Positions 1 to 7,096 of a stretch of DNA of 64,000 nucleotides are shown here, piece after piece (the stretch's first letter is position 1; each line of letters opens with the position of its first letter). Made by a program: the position numbers and the translations under genes. The stretch lies in assembly GCA_050746185.1 (NCBI GenBank), contig JBOGLA010000013.1, positions 1 to 64,000 of the forward strand, given 5' to 3'. The notes below the pieces were generated by a model. That model saw only the letters and a program-made list of their open reading frames with translations, had not been told where the DNA came from and did not search any database. This stretch comes from PALSA-188 sp050746185 (GTDB lineage: Bacteria > Acidobacteriota > Terriglobia > Terriglobales > Acidobacteriaceae).

Positions 1-297
1 GTTCCGATCCTGCCGAACTCGTATGCTTTCCGCATACGACGAATTTCCATCTTCCACGAGCGTGAAATCAATCGTCGCGCCTGGCTTTACTCCTTCGAGC
101 ACTTTTGGGTCGCGAACGTCGAAAGGCATCGCCATAGCGTCCATGTAGCCGGGAACGCTCTGGCACGAAACAGTCATTGAGCGATGCGAGGGACTCACCG
201 TCAGGACGAGTCCCGACATGGAATGTTTTTCCGCCGCGCCGGGGACGGCCAACCCAAGGAGCGCGAGCATGATCAATAAATTTGCTGCGGATTTCAT
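1..297 (-). CDS. Copper-binding/SCO-type exported protein, N-terminal part (runs off the window)
   Basis: Reading the minus strand from the ATG at 297 gives 99 open codons up to the window edge, so the gene continues outside. Residues 1-22 form a signal peptide (MKSAANLLIMLALLGLAVPG). The mature part has a small beta-rich domain with a short motif PGYMDAMAMPF, whose methionines could bind copper. This resembles the CusF-like N-terminal domain that precedes SCO/SenC copper chaperones in acidobacteria, which help assemble the CuA centre of cytochrome oxidase. A competing open frame on the same strand (68-322) has no recognisable features and I treat it as a shadow. The C-terminal SCO domain is outside the window, so that part of the assignment is inference. 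Confidence 0.6.
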   Translation of the reverse strand, partial: MKSAANLLIMLALLGLAVPGAAEKHSMSGLVLTVSPSHRSMTVSCQSVPGYMDAMAMPFDVRDPKVLEGVKPGATIDFTLVEDGNSSYAESIRVRQDRN

Positions 298-372
298 AAA
301 TCAAGCCATTCAATTTGAGCATTGTAATTTGAATTTCGCTGACGGAGCACCTTACATTAAATTCCCACTAAT

Positions 373-2448
373 TTAGACCTCCGCCTCAAGCGACAATTGT
401 TGCACCGAATTATTCAGGACTTTCTGCGCCTCGCTCCGTTTTTGCTTCAGATCTGAAATCTGTTTGTGTAGCGAATCAATCTGGTCCTCCTGCTGGTTTA
501 GCTGGCGAGCGTACCGCTGCACCAGAGTCTTCTCTTCAATGCTGCCTTTCAACGCCTTCATATTCTCGCGCACTCGCTGTTGGTCTTCTGCGATGCTGGT
601 GATCTGCGCCTGACGGGAATCAATTTCCGCTTGCAGGGCAGCGACCTGGTTCTTCTGCTCAATGATTTTCCGGAGAGCCTGTTCAACTTGACGATTAATC
701 ATCTTCTGCTGAAGAAAGAATCCAATCTGCTCGTCATTGAGATTGGTCAATTCATAGCGGGTATAGTTCGGACGATATTCCTTGACCACAAGACTTGCGG
801 TTGTCTTTGGCTCAAGCTTCATGCGGAAACGATGGAATGAAACTGTACTTTCTTCCGGCTGCATTTCTTTATCGAGCTTCCAATTTTCGCGGATCGGGTG
901 CTCGATGATCACGGTGCGCGGGGACGTGTCGCGATCCCTTACGGTATAGGTCATCTCTTGTTGTTCCTGGCTGGTGCAGGTCATAACGCCGCGATTGATC
1001 ATGACCTTTGTGACTCTTTGTCTTTGTTCTTGTTGCTTCGTGTCCACCAGAACGCCTAAGTCGGCGGCGTAGGAAAGCAATCGCTTTTCATCCGGTTTGA
1101 TCGGATCCATGAGGCCCTCGCCGGCGAAGGCGCCGTCTTCGAGGACGTTGAAACTGCCGCCGTCAAGCGTGAGCCCGCTGGTATTATCGAGCCAGAGTGC
1201 GCGCAGGACATAATTGTTCTCTGGATTCCATACCGAGACCTTTTCAGCTTCGACGCGAGACTGCAAGATGGGAACGAGTGCCGATTGATTCTTATGAATG
1301 GTAACTCGATCCGGCAACCGGTATTCGAAGAGGTCGCCGAGTTCACGCGAATTCGCGACGTTATTGTTTGCCTGCTCCAAGGCGTCGGCACTGATAGCTT
1401 TTGTTTTGAAAACTCCGCCGCCGACTCCCGCGCCGGCGCCGGACCTCGTTCCGGAGATAATTCCGCCGATAACGCCACCCAGCTGTCCATTGATGATCGT
1501 TGGCGCTGGAGGCGGTGGAGGTGCAGCTTTGTCTTCCATCTCCGGCTCAAATGTTTGCGGCGTGATCATCGCATTCTCCGGCATCGGAACCACCGGACGA
1601 CGGGCATAATACGGCTGCGACAGGTCCTGCACAAATGACTGCGGTGCGCCCGCAACCAGAGACAGTTCCACGTTATCCCAGTCTTCTCCGACTGTGTTGT
1701 CAACGATTGCCCATCCTTGCAGCAGGGGCTTGCCGTCTTTCGGCACTACAATTCGATACGTGGACTTCCAGATAGGAACTTCGCTGATGTAGCTAACCAG
1801 TAGGTCGCGCTCTCCTGTTCCTTGAGTGGAAATCGTCAGCCTGCGAAGGTCCTGATCTCGCGTGGACGCAACCAGACTCAGATAGTGCCCAACTTCGTCG
1901 TTCAAATCTTTTTCGGCGATTCGGACAATTGTTTCCGGAGTCAGGTCAAACTCCCGAACCTCACCCACATCGCTTACCAGAGAAATTTGATTGACCGTGA
2001 TCTTCTGATTGTCCTTCCCCAACAATTCTCGCTGTTCAACACTCAATAACTTTCCCGTCGCACTGAGCGAGCCGCTATGCACTTCAATTCGAGCGCCACG
2101 CATGGCGTCCAGAAACTGCGCCGTCGTCGTGTCTTCCCCCAACGGCAATCGCAGCGCGCCCAGCCTTTTATTCAGAGGATCAATCGAGTTGTAGGCCACG
2201 CCGGTGATGCGTCCTTTGCCGAGATCGAGCGTGGTGAGCGATTTGAGAACGTCATTCAGTTGGGCGGTCGTGAAGTCAATATTCACGTCCTCGTTTCCGT
2301 TTACCCGGCCAGAATGCTCGAAATATCCCATGCCGTTCTTGTACAGAACCACCCTTCTCACCGGAAGGCGAACCGACCCGGCAGGGGATTGAGCAATAGA
2401 CAGAGAAGACAAGAATACAAGCAACAGAAAATATCTCGGCAACCGCAT
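373..2448 (-). CDS. DUF4139 domain envelope protein with C-terminal coiled coil
   Basis: A 691-residue exported protein of the DUF4139 family; the biochemical role of the family is not known. I place the start at the ATG at 2448 because it is followed at once by a signal peptide (MRLPRYFLLLVFLSSLSIAQ) and preceded by a GGAGG-type ribosome site at 2452-2457; an ATG seven codons upstream is in frame but less likely. The first half is beta-rich. Around residues 315-355 lies a proline run followed by a glycine/isoleucine-rich stretch (GQLGGVIGGIISG), which looks like a flexible or membrane-associated linker. The DUF4139 region follows, and about the last 125 residues are rich in Gln, Glu, Lys and Arg in heptads, a clear coiled coil. 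A single cistron; the lipoprotein gene next door is divergent. Confidence 0.8.
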   Translation of the reverse strand: MRLPRYFLLLVFLSSLSIAQSPAGSVRLPVRRVVLYKNGMGYFEHSGRVNGNEDVNIDFTTAQLNDVLKSLTTLDLGKGRITGVAYNSIDPLNKRLGALRLPLGEDTTTAQFLDAMRGARIEVHSGSLSATGKLLSVEQRELLGKDNQKITVNQISLVSDVGEVREFDLTPETIVRIAEKDLNDEVGHYLSLVASTRDQDLRRLTISTQGTGERDLLVSYISEVPIWKSTYRIVVPKDGKPLLQGWAIVDNTVGEDWDNVELSLVAGAPQSFVQDLSQPYYARRPVVPMPENAMITPQTFEPEMEDKAAPPPPPAPTIINGQLGGVIGGIISGTRSGAGAGVGGGVFKTKAISADALEQANNNVANSRELGDLFEYRLPDRVTIHKNQSALVPILQSRVEAEKVSVWNPENNYVLRALWLDNTSGLTLDGGSFNVLEDGAFAGEGLMDPIKPDEKRLLSYAADLGVLVDTKQQEQRQRVTKVMINRGVMTCTSQEQQEMTYTVRDRDTSPRTVIIEHPIRENWKLDKEMQPEESTVSFHRFRMKLEPKTTASLVVKEYRPNYTRYELTNLNDEQIGFFLQQKMINRQVEQALRKIIEQKNQVAALQAEIDSRQAQITSIAEDQQRVRENMKALKGSIEEKTLVQRYARQLNQQEDQIDSLHKQISDLKQKRSEAQKVLNNSVQQLSLEAEV

Positions 2449-2655
2449 AATGCCTCCTTCGAGAAGCAACTCATCGGTAGAACGGGAAGCGTCTACCCAA
2501 CCTGCGTACCAGAAGGATTAGACACCGAAGGGCACAAAATTGCGTTCTTGATCTTGGAAGGGAATAAAGGAAGTACCTACGCCGGCCCAAGGGGAAACTT
2601 TTAAATTCCCTGCGTGTTGGTAACATTGATCTCAACTCAGTTTGAGGAGAAAGCC

Positions 2656-3009
2656 GTGCAAGGAAAATATCCAAAGATTGTTACTGTCATTCTGCTAGCG
2701 CTCGCGACCTTGCTGCTAGCTGGTTGTCCGCCGCGAGAAAGCATTGCGCGGATTGATCAGACTCCCGGGCGTTTTACGGGCAAAGAAATCAGCATCGCGG
2801 GGCGCGTGACTAATTCCTTCGGCGCCATGGGCGCAGGCGTCTTTCAGTTGGATGACGGCACCGGCCGCATGTGGGTTTTCAGCAATAACTTTGGATTGCC
2901 CGGACGCGACGCAAAACTGGCCGTCACCGGGCGGTTGGAAGAAGGGTTCAGCTTCGGAGGCAGGCACTTCGCAACGATCCTGCGGGAGACGAGGCGGCAG
3001 CATTACTGA
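2656..3009 (+). CDS. Small lipoprotein with OB-fold-like domain
   Basis: I choose the GTG at 2656, which has a GAGGAG ribosome site at 2644-2649 and leads directly into a lipoprotein signal (hydrophobic LLALATLLLAGC, lipobox LLAGC). The mature protein of about 95 residues has strands with motifs such as GKEISIAGRVTNSF and FQLDDGTGRMWVFS, typical of small OB-fold domains of the BOF/NirD-like kind. It is probably anchored in the periplasmic face of a membrane. No partner gene is evident: the upstream gene is divergent and the downstream one convergent. Function unknown. Confidence 0.7.
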   Translation: MQGKYPKIVTVILLALATLLLAGCPPRESIARIDQTPGRFTGKEISIAGRVTNSFGAMGAGVFQLDDGTGRMWVFSNNFGLPGRDAKLAVTGRLEEGFSFGGRHFATILRETRRQHY

Positions 3010-3037
3010 CCTCCGCCTTGATGAAGGCTTTACGGTG

Positions 3038-3065
3038 GTAGAGACGCAGCAAGCTACGTCTCTAC
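3038..3065. repeat. Short palindromic repeat after the lipoprotein gene
   Basis: Nine-base arms GTAGAGACG (3038-3046) and CGTCTCTAC (3057-3065) flank a ten-base centre that itself contains AGC/GCT. It lies between two convergent genes and could end transcription from either side, but there is no T-run. This element type recurs in acidobacterial intergenic regions (general knowledge). Confidence 0.6.
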
Positions 3066-3168
3066 AACAGTTTTACCAGGCCAAAGTTTACCGCCATCCC
3101 CCGGTTGGTATAGAAGCCTCGAGCTCTGATCGCTTTACCCTGCCCGCTGTTGTTCAGGCAAAGTCTAA

Positions 3169-4086
3169 TTAAAGGTTAAAGAGGCTAACCACCTTGCCTT
3201 TGAAGCGTTCCCATAAGTCTATCGTTTGACTGGAGGATGTTGGTGTTCCTGGGTTTCGCTCGATGTGTTTCACACGCTTGAATCCCGGAGGAATTTCGAA
3301 GAGCCCGGGATCGAGCGACCCTAGCTCAAGATGTGTCACTAGCGTTTCACTCTTTGAATCAGTCTGCTTAATGGTTCCGTCCGGCAGCGTGTACGTGCCT
3401 TTCGAAACCATTACTAGCTGCACGGCGAATCCCGTTTCTGGTTCCCCGATATCCACAAATTCGGGCTTTTCAGCTGGCTGTCTCCCTGCCACCAAATAGC
3501 TGTGGGCTCGTTTTCCCCTACTTAACTTCCGGTCGCACGAAACTTGAGGGTCAAGGCCAATATACCATCCGTCCGTCACCGTTTCTTGTGGTTCGGAGTG
3601 GGAGCCTTCAAGCGGAATCTGCTTTCCGGTGATGATGACATGTCTTGCGATGTGTCCAAAAAACTCTTTTCGCTCGCCTGTGTCCACCGTAGTTGTCTCG
3701 ATTCGCAGTGTCGGTTTTCTGGACGGAGACATGTCTTGCTTGCCTAATCCACGCGCCTCGATCTCTGCTTGAGTCAGTGGTTTCGGAGGATAAGGTGCTG
3801 AAACGTATTCGGCGGCATCAAGATTCAACTCAAAAACTTGCCCCAAATCGCACCGCGTAAGGGCAGCGAGCCGCGGCCCGGATAACCATTGTTGTGAGCC
3901 ATCTGCTTTTCGCTGCCCCGAGTAATTCCGAAATTCCATCCGCTTCCGGTCTCCCTGCACGTAGATAGTCTCGTCAGTCGGATTTCCAGCAAAAACGCGA
4001 CGGATCGTCATCTTGATCCCCGTGTTTTCCGAGGCTTGCAGGAGAGGGACACCGACAAGAAATAAACAGAGAGGCGAAAAATGCAC
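3169..4086 (-). CDS. Exported hypothetical protein, DUF4412-like
   Basis: The GTG at 4086 is the best start: it has GGAGG at 4093-4097 and opens a signal peptide (VHFSPLCLFLVGVPLLQASE), giving about 305 residues. The mature part contains beta-strand patterns such as TIYVQGDRKRMEFR and RIETTTVDTGERKEFFGHIA, resembling DUF4412-type periplasmic proteins that carry a lolA-like half-barrel. The C-terminal part ends with DPGLFEIPPGFKRV, common at the end of these proteins. No partner gene is adjacent. Function unknown; the family assignment is by pattern only. Confidence 0.65.
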   Translation of the reverse strand: MHFSPLCLFLVGVPLLQASENTGIKMTIRRVFAGNPTDETIYVQGDRKRMEFRNYSGQRKADGSQQWLSGPRLAALTRCDLGQVFELNLDAAEYVSAPYPPKPLTQAEIEARGLGKQDMSPSRKPTLRIETTTVDTGERKEFFGHIARHVIITGKQIPLEGSHSEPQETVTDGWYIGLDPQVSCDRKLSRGKRAHSYLVAGRQPAEKPEFVDIGEPETGFAVQLVMVSKGTYTLPDGTIKQTDSKSETLVTHLELGSLDPGLFEIPPGFKRVKHIERNPGTPTSSSQTIDLWERFKGKVVSLFNL

Positions 4087-4241
4087 GGCGGGCCTCCAGG
4101 ATCGCGCATTACTCGAAACTACGCTAGCTCTGACTTGATTCGGAGTCAAGCCTTCGTCCCAGAGCTGCGACCTTGTTGTTTGTATTGGCCGCTTTTGGGT
4201 GATCGCTGAGGACTTCCCGCGAAAAATTGCAAGATTGTTTT

Positions 4242-4550
4242 TTAATTCTGCCGGGAGGGAAACGGGACGGCCTGATCGGAAATCTGTTGCGCTTCCGATT
4301 CGCGGACTTCCAGTCGCATCTGCCGCAGACTGGTCGCTTCCGCCGGGTTCATTCCGGCCTTAAGATCGGTCTTTTCGAGGAAATATCGCCACCCGGCATG
4401 CCTGTCTTCGGATGCCTGTGAGCGTTCAAACTGGCCAAGCGCGCTCTCGGCGTTGACGCGTCCTTTAATAACGGCCATGACGCCGCCCGATTCATATGTA
4501 CGAACGTTGTGGCGAATGACCGCAAACGAGGCCTTCGATTCATCCTGCAT
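4242..4550 (-). CDS. Conserved hypothetical protein, 102 aa
   Basis: A small soluble protein starting MQDESKASFAVIRHNVRTYE, with later segments AESALGQFERSQ and GWRYFLEKTDLKAGM. The composition is that of a real protein: charged and aromatic residues are well spread and there is no low complexity. A GGAG sits eight bases before the ATG at 4550. I recall similar short proteins in acidobacterial genomes but know no function. It has no signal peptide or membrane segment. It lies between the exported protein and the cold-shock gene, all on the minus strand. Confidence 0.55.
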   Translation of the reverse strand: MQDESKASFAVIRHNVRTYESGGVMAVIKGRVNAESALGQFERSQASEDRHAGWRYFLEKTDLKAGMNPAEATSLRQMRLEVRESEAQQISDQAVPFPSRQN

Positions 4551-4658
4551 GTGGAGAGCTCCAGTCGAAGCGCGTTTCGTGCGGGGGAGAGATTATGACA
4601 GCGTGCTCACTTCTTTTTATGGTCGCGAGCACGCGTTTGTTATTGAGATGTTTCCGCT

Positions 4659-4862
4659 TTACAGCGGGCGAACGTTCTCAGCTTGCCAGCCCTTTGGTCC
4701 CTTGGTTACCTCGAACTCAACACTCTGGCCTTCTTGCAGGCTGCGGAAGCCTCCTGCCTGAATCGCCGAGAAGTGCACAAATACATCTTCGCCACTCTGA
4801 CGGCTGATGAAGCCGTAGCCTTTGGCGTCGTTAAACCACTTTACTGTTCCTTGTTCTGCCAT
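4659..4862 (-). CDS. cspA: Cold-shock protein, CspA family
   Basis: A 67-residue single cold-shock domain, the normal length for the family. Both RNA-binding motifs are present: KGYGFISR (RNP1) and DVFVHFSAI (RNP2). Such proteins bind single-stranded RNA and DNA and keep mRNA unfolded at low temperature, or act constitutively as RNA chaperones. The usual start MAEQGTVKWFND is intact. A monocistronic gene; the 355 bases upstream hold no other gene, leaving room for the long 5' leader that cold-shock mRNAs often have, but I cannot show one. Confidence 0.95.
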   Translation of the reverse strand: MAEQGTVKWFNDAKGYGFISRQSGEDVFVHFSAIQAGGFRSLQEGQSVEFEVTKGPKGWQAENVRPL

Positions 4863-5217
4863 TTGTTGCTTGTATCCTTTTTGTTGATTTTACGCTGATG
4901 CTTCGGAGGTACTAAGGGCAGTGCTAGCTGGTTTGCAAGAAGCTGCTCAACAACCGATATATCAAACGCACCTACAGTGTACCAGATTCGGGGTAGAGAG
5001 CCTAGGGGAAAGTGCGGAGACGGATTTTGAACGGCAAAGCTCACTTCTCTGTCAAGAAAATGCTGCCAGACTGCAGAAGACGTTCGAAAATGATGCGCAA
5101 ATTCTGCTTTTCATTACAATCGAATGGCCTCGGCCCGGCCTCCAACGCAACGATTCAGTCCCCAAACTGTAACTATCTATTCATCGAAACCATGTACGCT
5201 GATGGTTTCGAAATGCT
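4863..5217. other. Intergenic region between cspA and the porin gene
   Basis: These 355 bases lie between divergent genes and must hold both promoters. The short open frames here show no protein-like composition. I see no convincing repeat or RNA fold. Confidence 0.4.
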
Positions 5218-6660
5218 ATGGGCTGCGTACTGAAGAAAATCTGCGAAATTAAAAATTGGTATGCGGCCACGTGTCTGCTTTTCATCGTAAGCGCCGCCGC
5301 CGTTGCGTGGGCGCAGGAAAGTCCCCCTCCCAACCAGGGTCAAAATTCCACCACCGATGAATCCATACACGACTCCGATCCCAAAGTGGAGTCCATGTTC
5401 CCGCATTTCGAGAAAGGTCCCTTTTGGATATCGGGACAGATGAACTTCATTTTCCAGACACATCCTGGCTTTCCCGCCAAGTACAGTGGCCAGAATAGCC
5501 TGAACCCACACTATGAGAAGGCAACGTCGCGTCTCATGACCCTCTACACCGCTCTAAGGTTCGACGATTCGACGGAGGTCCTGCTGGATATCGAAGAAAG
5601 CGGACAAGAAGGCCTCAGCAGCAGCCTGGGGGTGGCCGGTTTTCCCAATCTTGATGTGGTCAGAAATCCCTCGCTGAGCAAGGCGCCGTATATTGCCCGG
5701 GTGATGATTGATAAGGTCTTTTCATTCGGCGGTCAAAGCATCGAAAATGAACGTGGGCCACTTTCCGTCTTTGACGAGCTACCTGCGCGTCGTCTGGAAA
5801 TTCACGCGGGAAAGTTCAGCATGGTGGACTTCTTCGACCTGAATTCGGTCGGTTCCGACAGCCATTTGCAATTTGAAAACTGGGCAATTGATAACAACGG
5901 CGCTTATGACTACGCGGCCGACACCCGCGGGTACACGTGGGGGATGGTTGCCGATTATGAGGATCGAAATTGGGGGTTGCGTTTTGCCGAAGCCCTAATG
6001 CCAAAAGTCGCCAATGGAATTGACCTGGTGTGGAATTTGCGCAAGGCCCGCGCGGAAAATGTCGAATTCGAATTGCGCTATGGGCTGATCCCCAAAAAAT
6101 CGGGGATCGTGCGCCTGCTTGGATTTTCCAACCATGCCAACATGGGAGTGTATCGGGACGCGGTTGCCCAGTTTGAAGAGGGAAAGATTGCGGCGCCGGA
6201 CATCACTGCGCATCCGTTTCGCACCACTCAGAAATATGGTTTCGGAATAAACATCGAGCAATCTTTGACCTCAGACTTGGTCGCCTTCGCGCGCTGGGGA
6301 TGGAACAATGGCAGGACTGAATCCTTTGCTTACACTGAAATTGATTCGACTTTCGTGGAAGGTTTGGGCGTGTACGGCTCTCTCTGGCATCGCAAACAAG
6401 ATCGCGCCGGAATCGCTTTCGATTCGAGTGCGATTTCGAAAGACCATCAAAGTTACCTGGCGCAGGGCGGATACGGGTTCATCATCGGCGATGGTGCGCT
6501 CAATTATGGACGGGAAAATATCCTCGAAACTTATTACACCGCGCATGTGTGGCGCGGGATTTACGTCGCGCCGGGCTTACAGCATATAAATAATCCTGCC
6601 TATAACCGGGATCGCGGCCCAGTAATTATTCCGACGTTTCGAGTGCACGTGGAATACTGA
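5218..6660 (+). CDS. OprB-like carbohydrate porin
   Basis: A 480-residue outer-membrane protein. A signal peptide (hydrophobic CLLFIVSAAAVAWAQ ending near residue 32) is followed by FEKGPFWISGQMNFIFQTHPGF, typical of acidobacterial carbohydrate-selective porins. The rest shows alternating strands with aromatic girdles, and the chain ends FRVHVEY, the aromatic C-terminal residue expected for insertion by the BAM machinery. It probably forms a passive sugar channel; substrate unknown. The nearby GH3 beta-glucosidase on the other strand fits a role in sugar uptake, though this link is inference. The start at 5218 leaves a rather long polar N-terminus; the ATG is the only one upstream of the hydrophobic core. 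Confidence 0.75.
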   Translation: MGCVLKKICEIKNWYAATCLLFIVSAAAVAWAQESPPPNQGQNSTTDESIHDSDPKVESMFPHFEKGPFWISGQMNFIFQTHPGFPAKYSGQNSLNPHYEKATSRLMTLYTALRFDDSTEVLLDIEESGQEGLSSSLGVAGFPNLDVVRNPSLSKAPYIARVMIDKVFSFGGQSIENERGPLSVFDELPARRLEIHAGKFSMVDFFDLNSVGSDSHLQFENWAIDNNGAYDYAADTRGYTWGMVADYEDRNWGLRFAEALMPKVANGIDLVWNLRKARAENVEFELRYGLIPKKSGIVRLLGFSNHANMGVYRDAVAQFEEGKIAAPDITAHPFRTTQKYGFGINIEQSLTSDLVAFARWGWNNGRTESFAYTEIDSTFVEGLGVYGSLWHRKQDRAGIAFDSSAISKDHQSYLAQGGYGFIIGDGALNYGRENILETYYTAHVWRGIYVAPGLQHINNPAYNRDRGPVIIPTFRVHVEY

Positions 6661-6814
6661 CGGTAACGTGGGTGTTGAGCGTCAGGCGTCCTCGCCCGGC
6701 GTTTGGGCCACAGCCAGCATCAAGAGCGGCGGACAGGAGTGTCAGCGACCTATGCCGAAGAGTTTGAACAAAAGCTCCGTGGGGGTGGACTAGCCCAATC
6801 GAAGTAAGTTCACT

Positions 6815-7000
6815 GCCTAAACCACGTGGGTAATTGTAAAGACCCGATAAAACGATAGAGTTTGCATTGCGGGACCTCAGACTGCTTCGCCCTCCCTCCA
6901 TTCCTGGGGAGTTACCAGGAAAAGTCTGCAAGCCGTGGCAATGTAAGCCTTGGGTTAAACCTGACCTCAAGAGGCAAGCAGGCCAATTTGGGTTTGCGGC
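6815..7000 (+). ncRNA. Candidate structured RNA, possibly 6S-like
   Basis: In a 436-base gap, three nested stems form one long hairpin: CATTGC 6865-6870 with GCAATG 6938-6943, CAGACT 6878-6883 with AGTCTG 6923-6928, and TTCCTGG 6901-6907 with CCAGGAA 6915-6921. An outer closing stem is possible between GCCTAAACC 6815-6823 and GGTTTGCGGC 6991-7000, enclosing an open region on each side; the 3' open side holds a small hairpin around 6950-6977. About 185 nt, a long rod with a central bubble, and a terminator-like hairpin after it fit the 6S RNA plan. The name is inference; tmRNA, SRP and RNase P signatures are absent. Confidence 0.4.
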
Positions 7001-7012
7001 CCCCCCGCAATG

Positions 7013-7060
7013 CGTGCCAGGTGGCAACGCCGGTTGTTGTGCCTGGCACGTGACTTTTTT
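7013..7060 (+). terminator. Hairpin followed by T-run
   Basis: CGTGCCAGG (7013-7021) pairs perfectly with CCTGGCACG (7042-7050), followed after four bases by six T (7055-7060). The orientation suits transcripts on the plus strand, either the porin message or the candidate RNA at 6815. The 20-base loop is longer than usual. Confidence 0.55.
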
Positions 7061-7096
7061 GGGCCTTCCAGAACGCAAAAACCTCACATCTACTCA

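Noticed and set aside
6661..7096. tmRNA, RNase P RNA or SRP RNA in the porin-GH3 gap
   Set aside because: No tRNA-like ends or tag frame, no P4-type core, and no GGAAGGAAGCAGCC-like loop.
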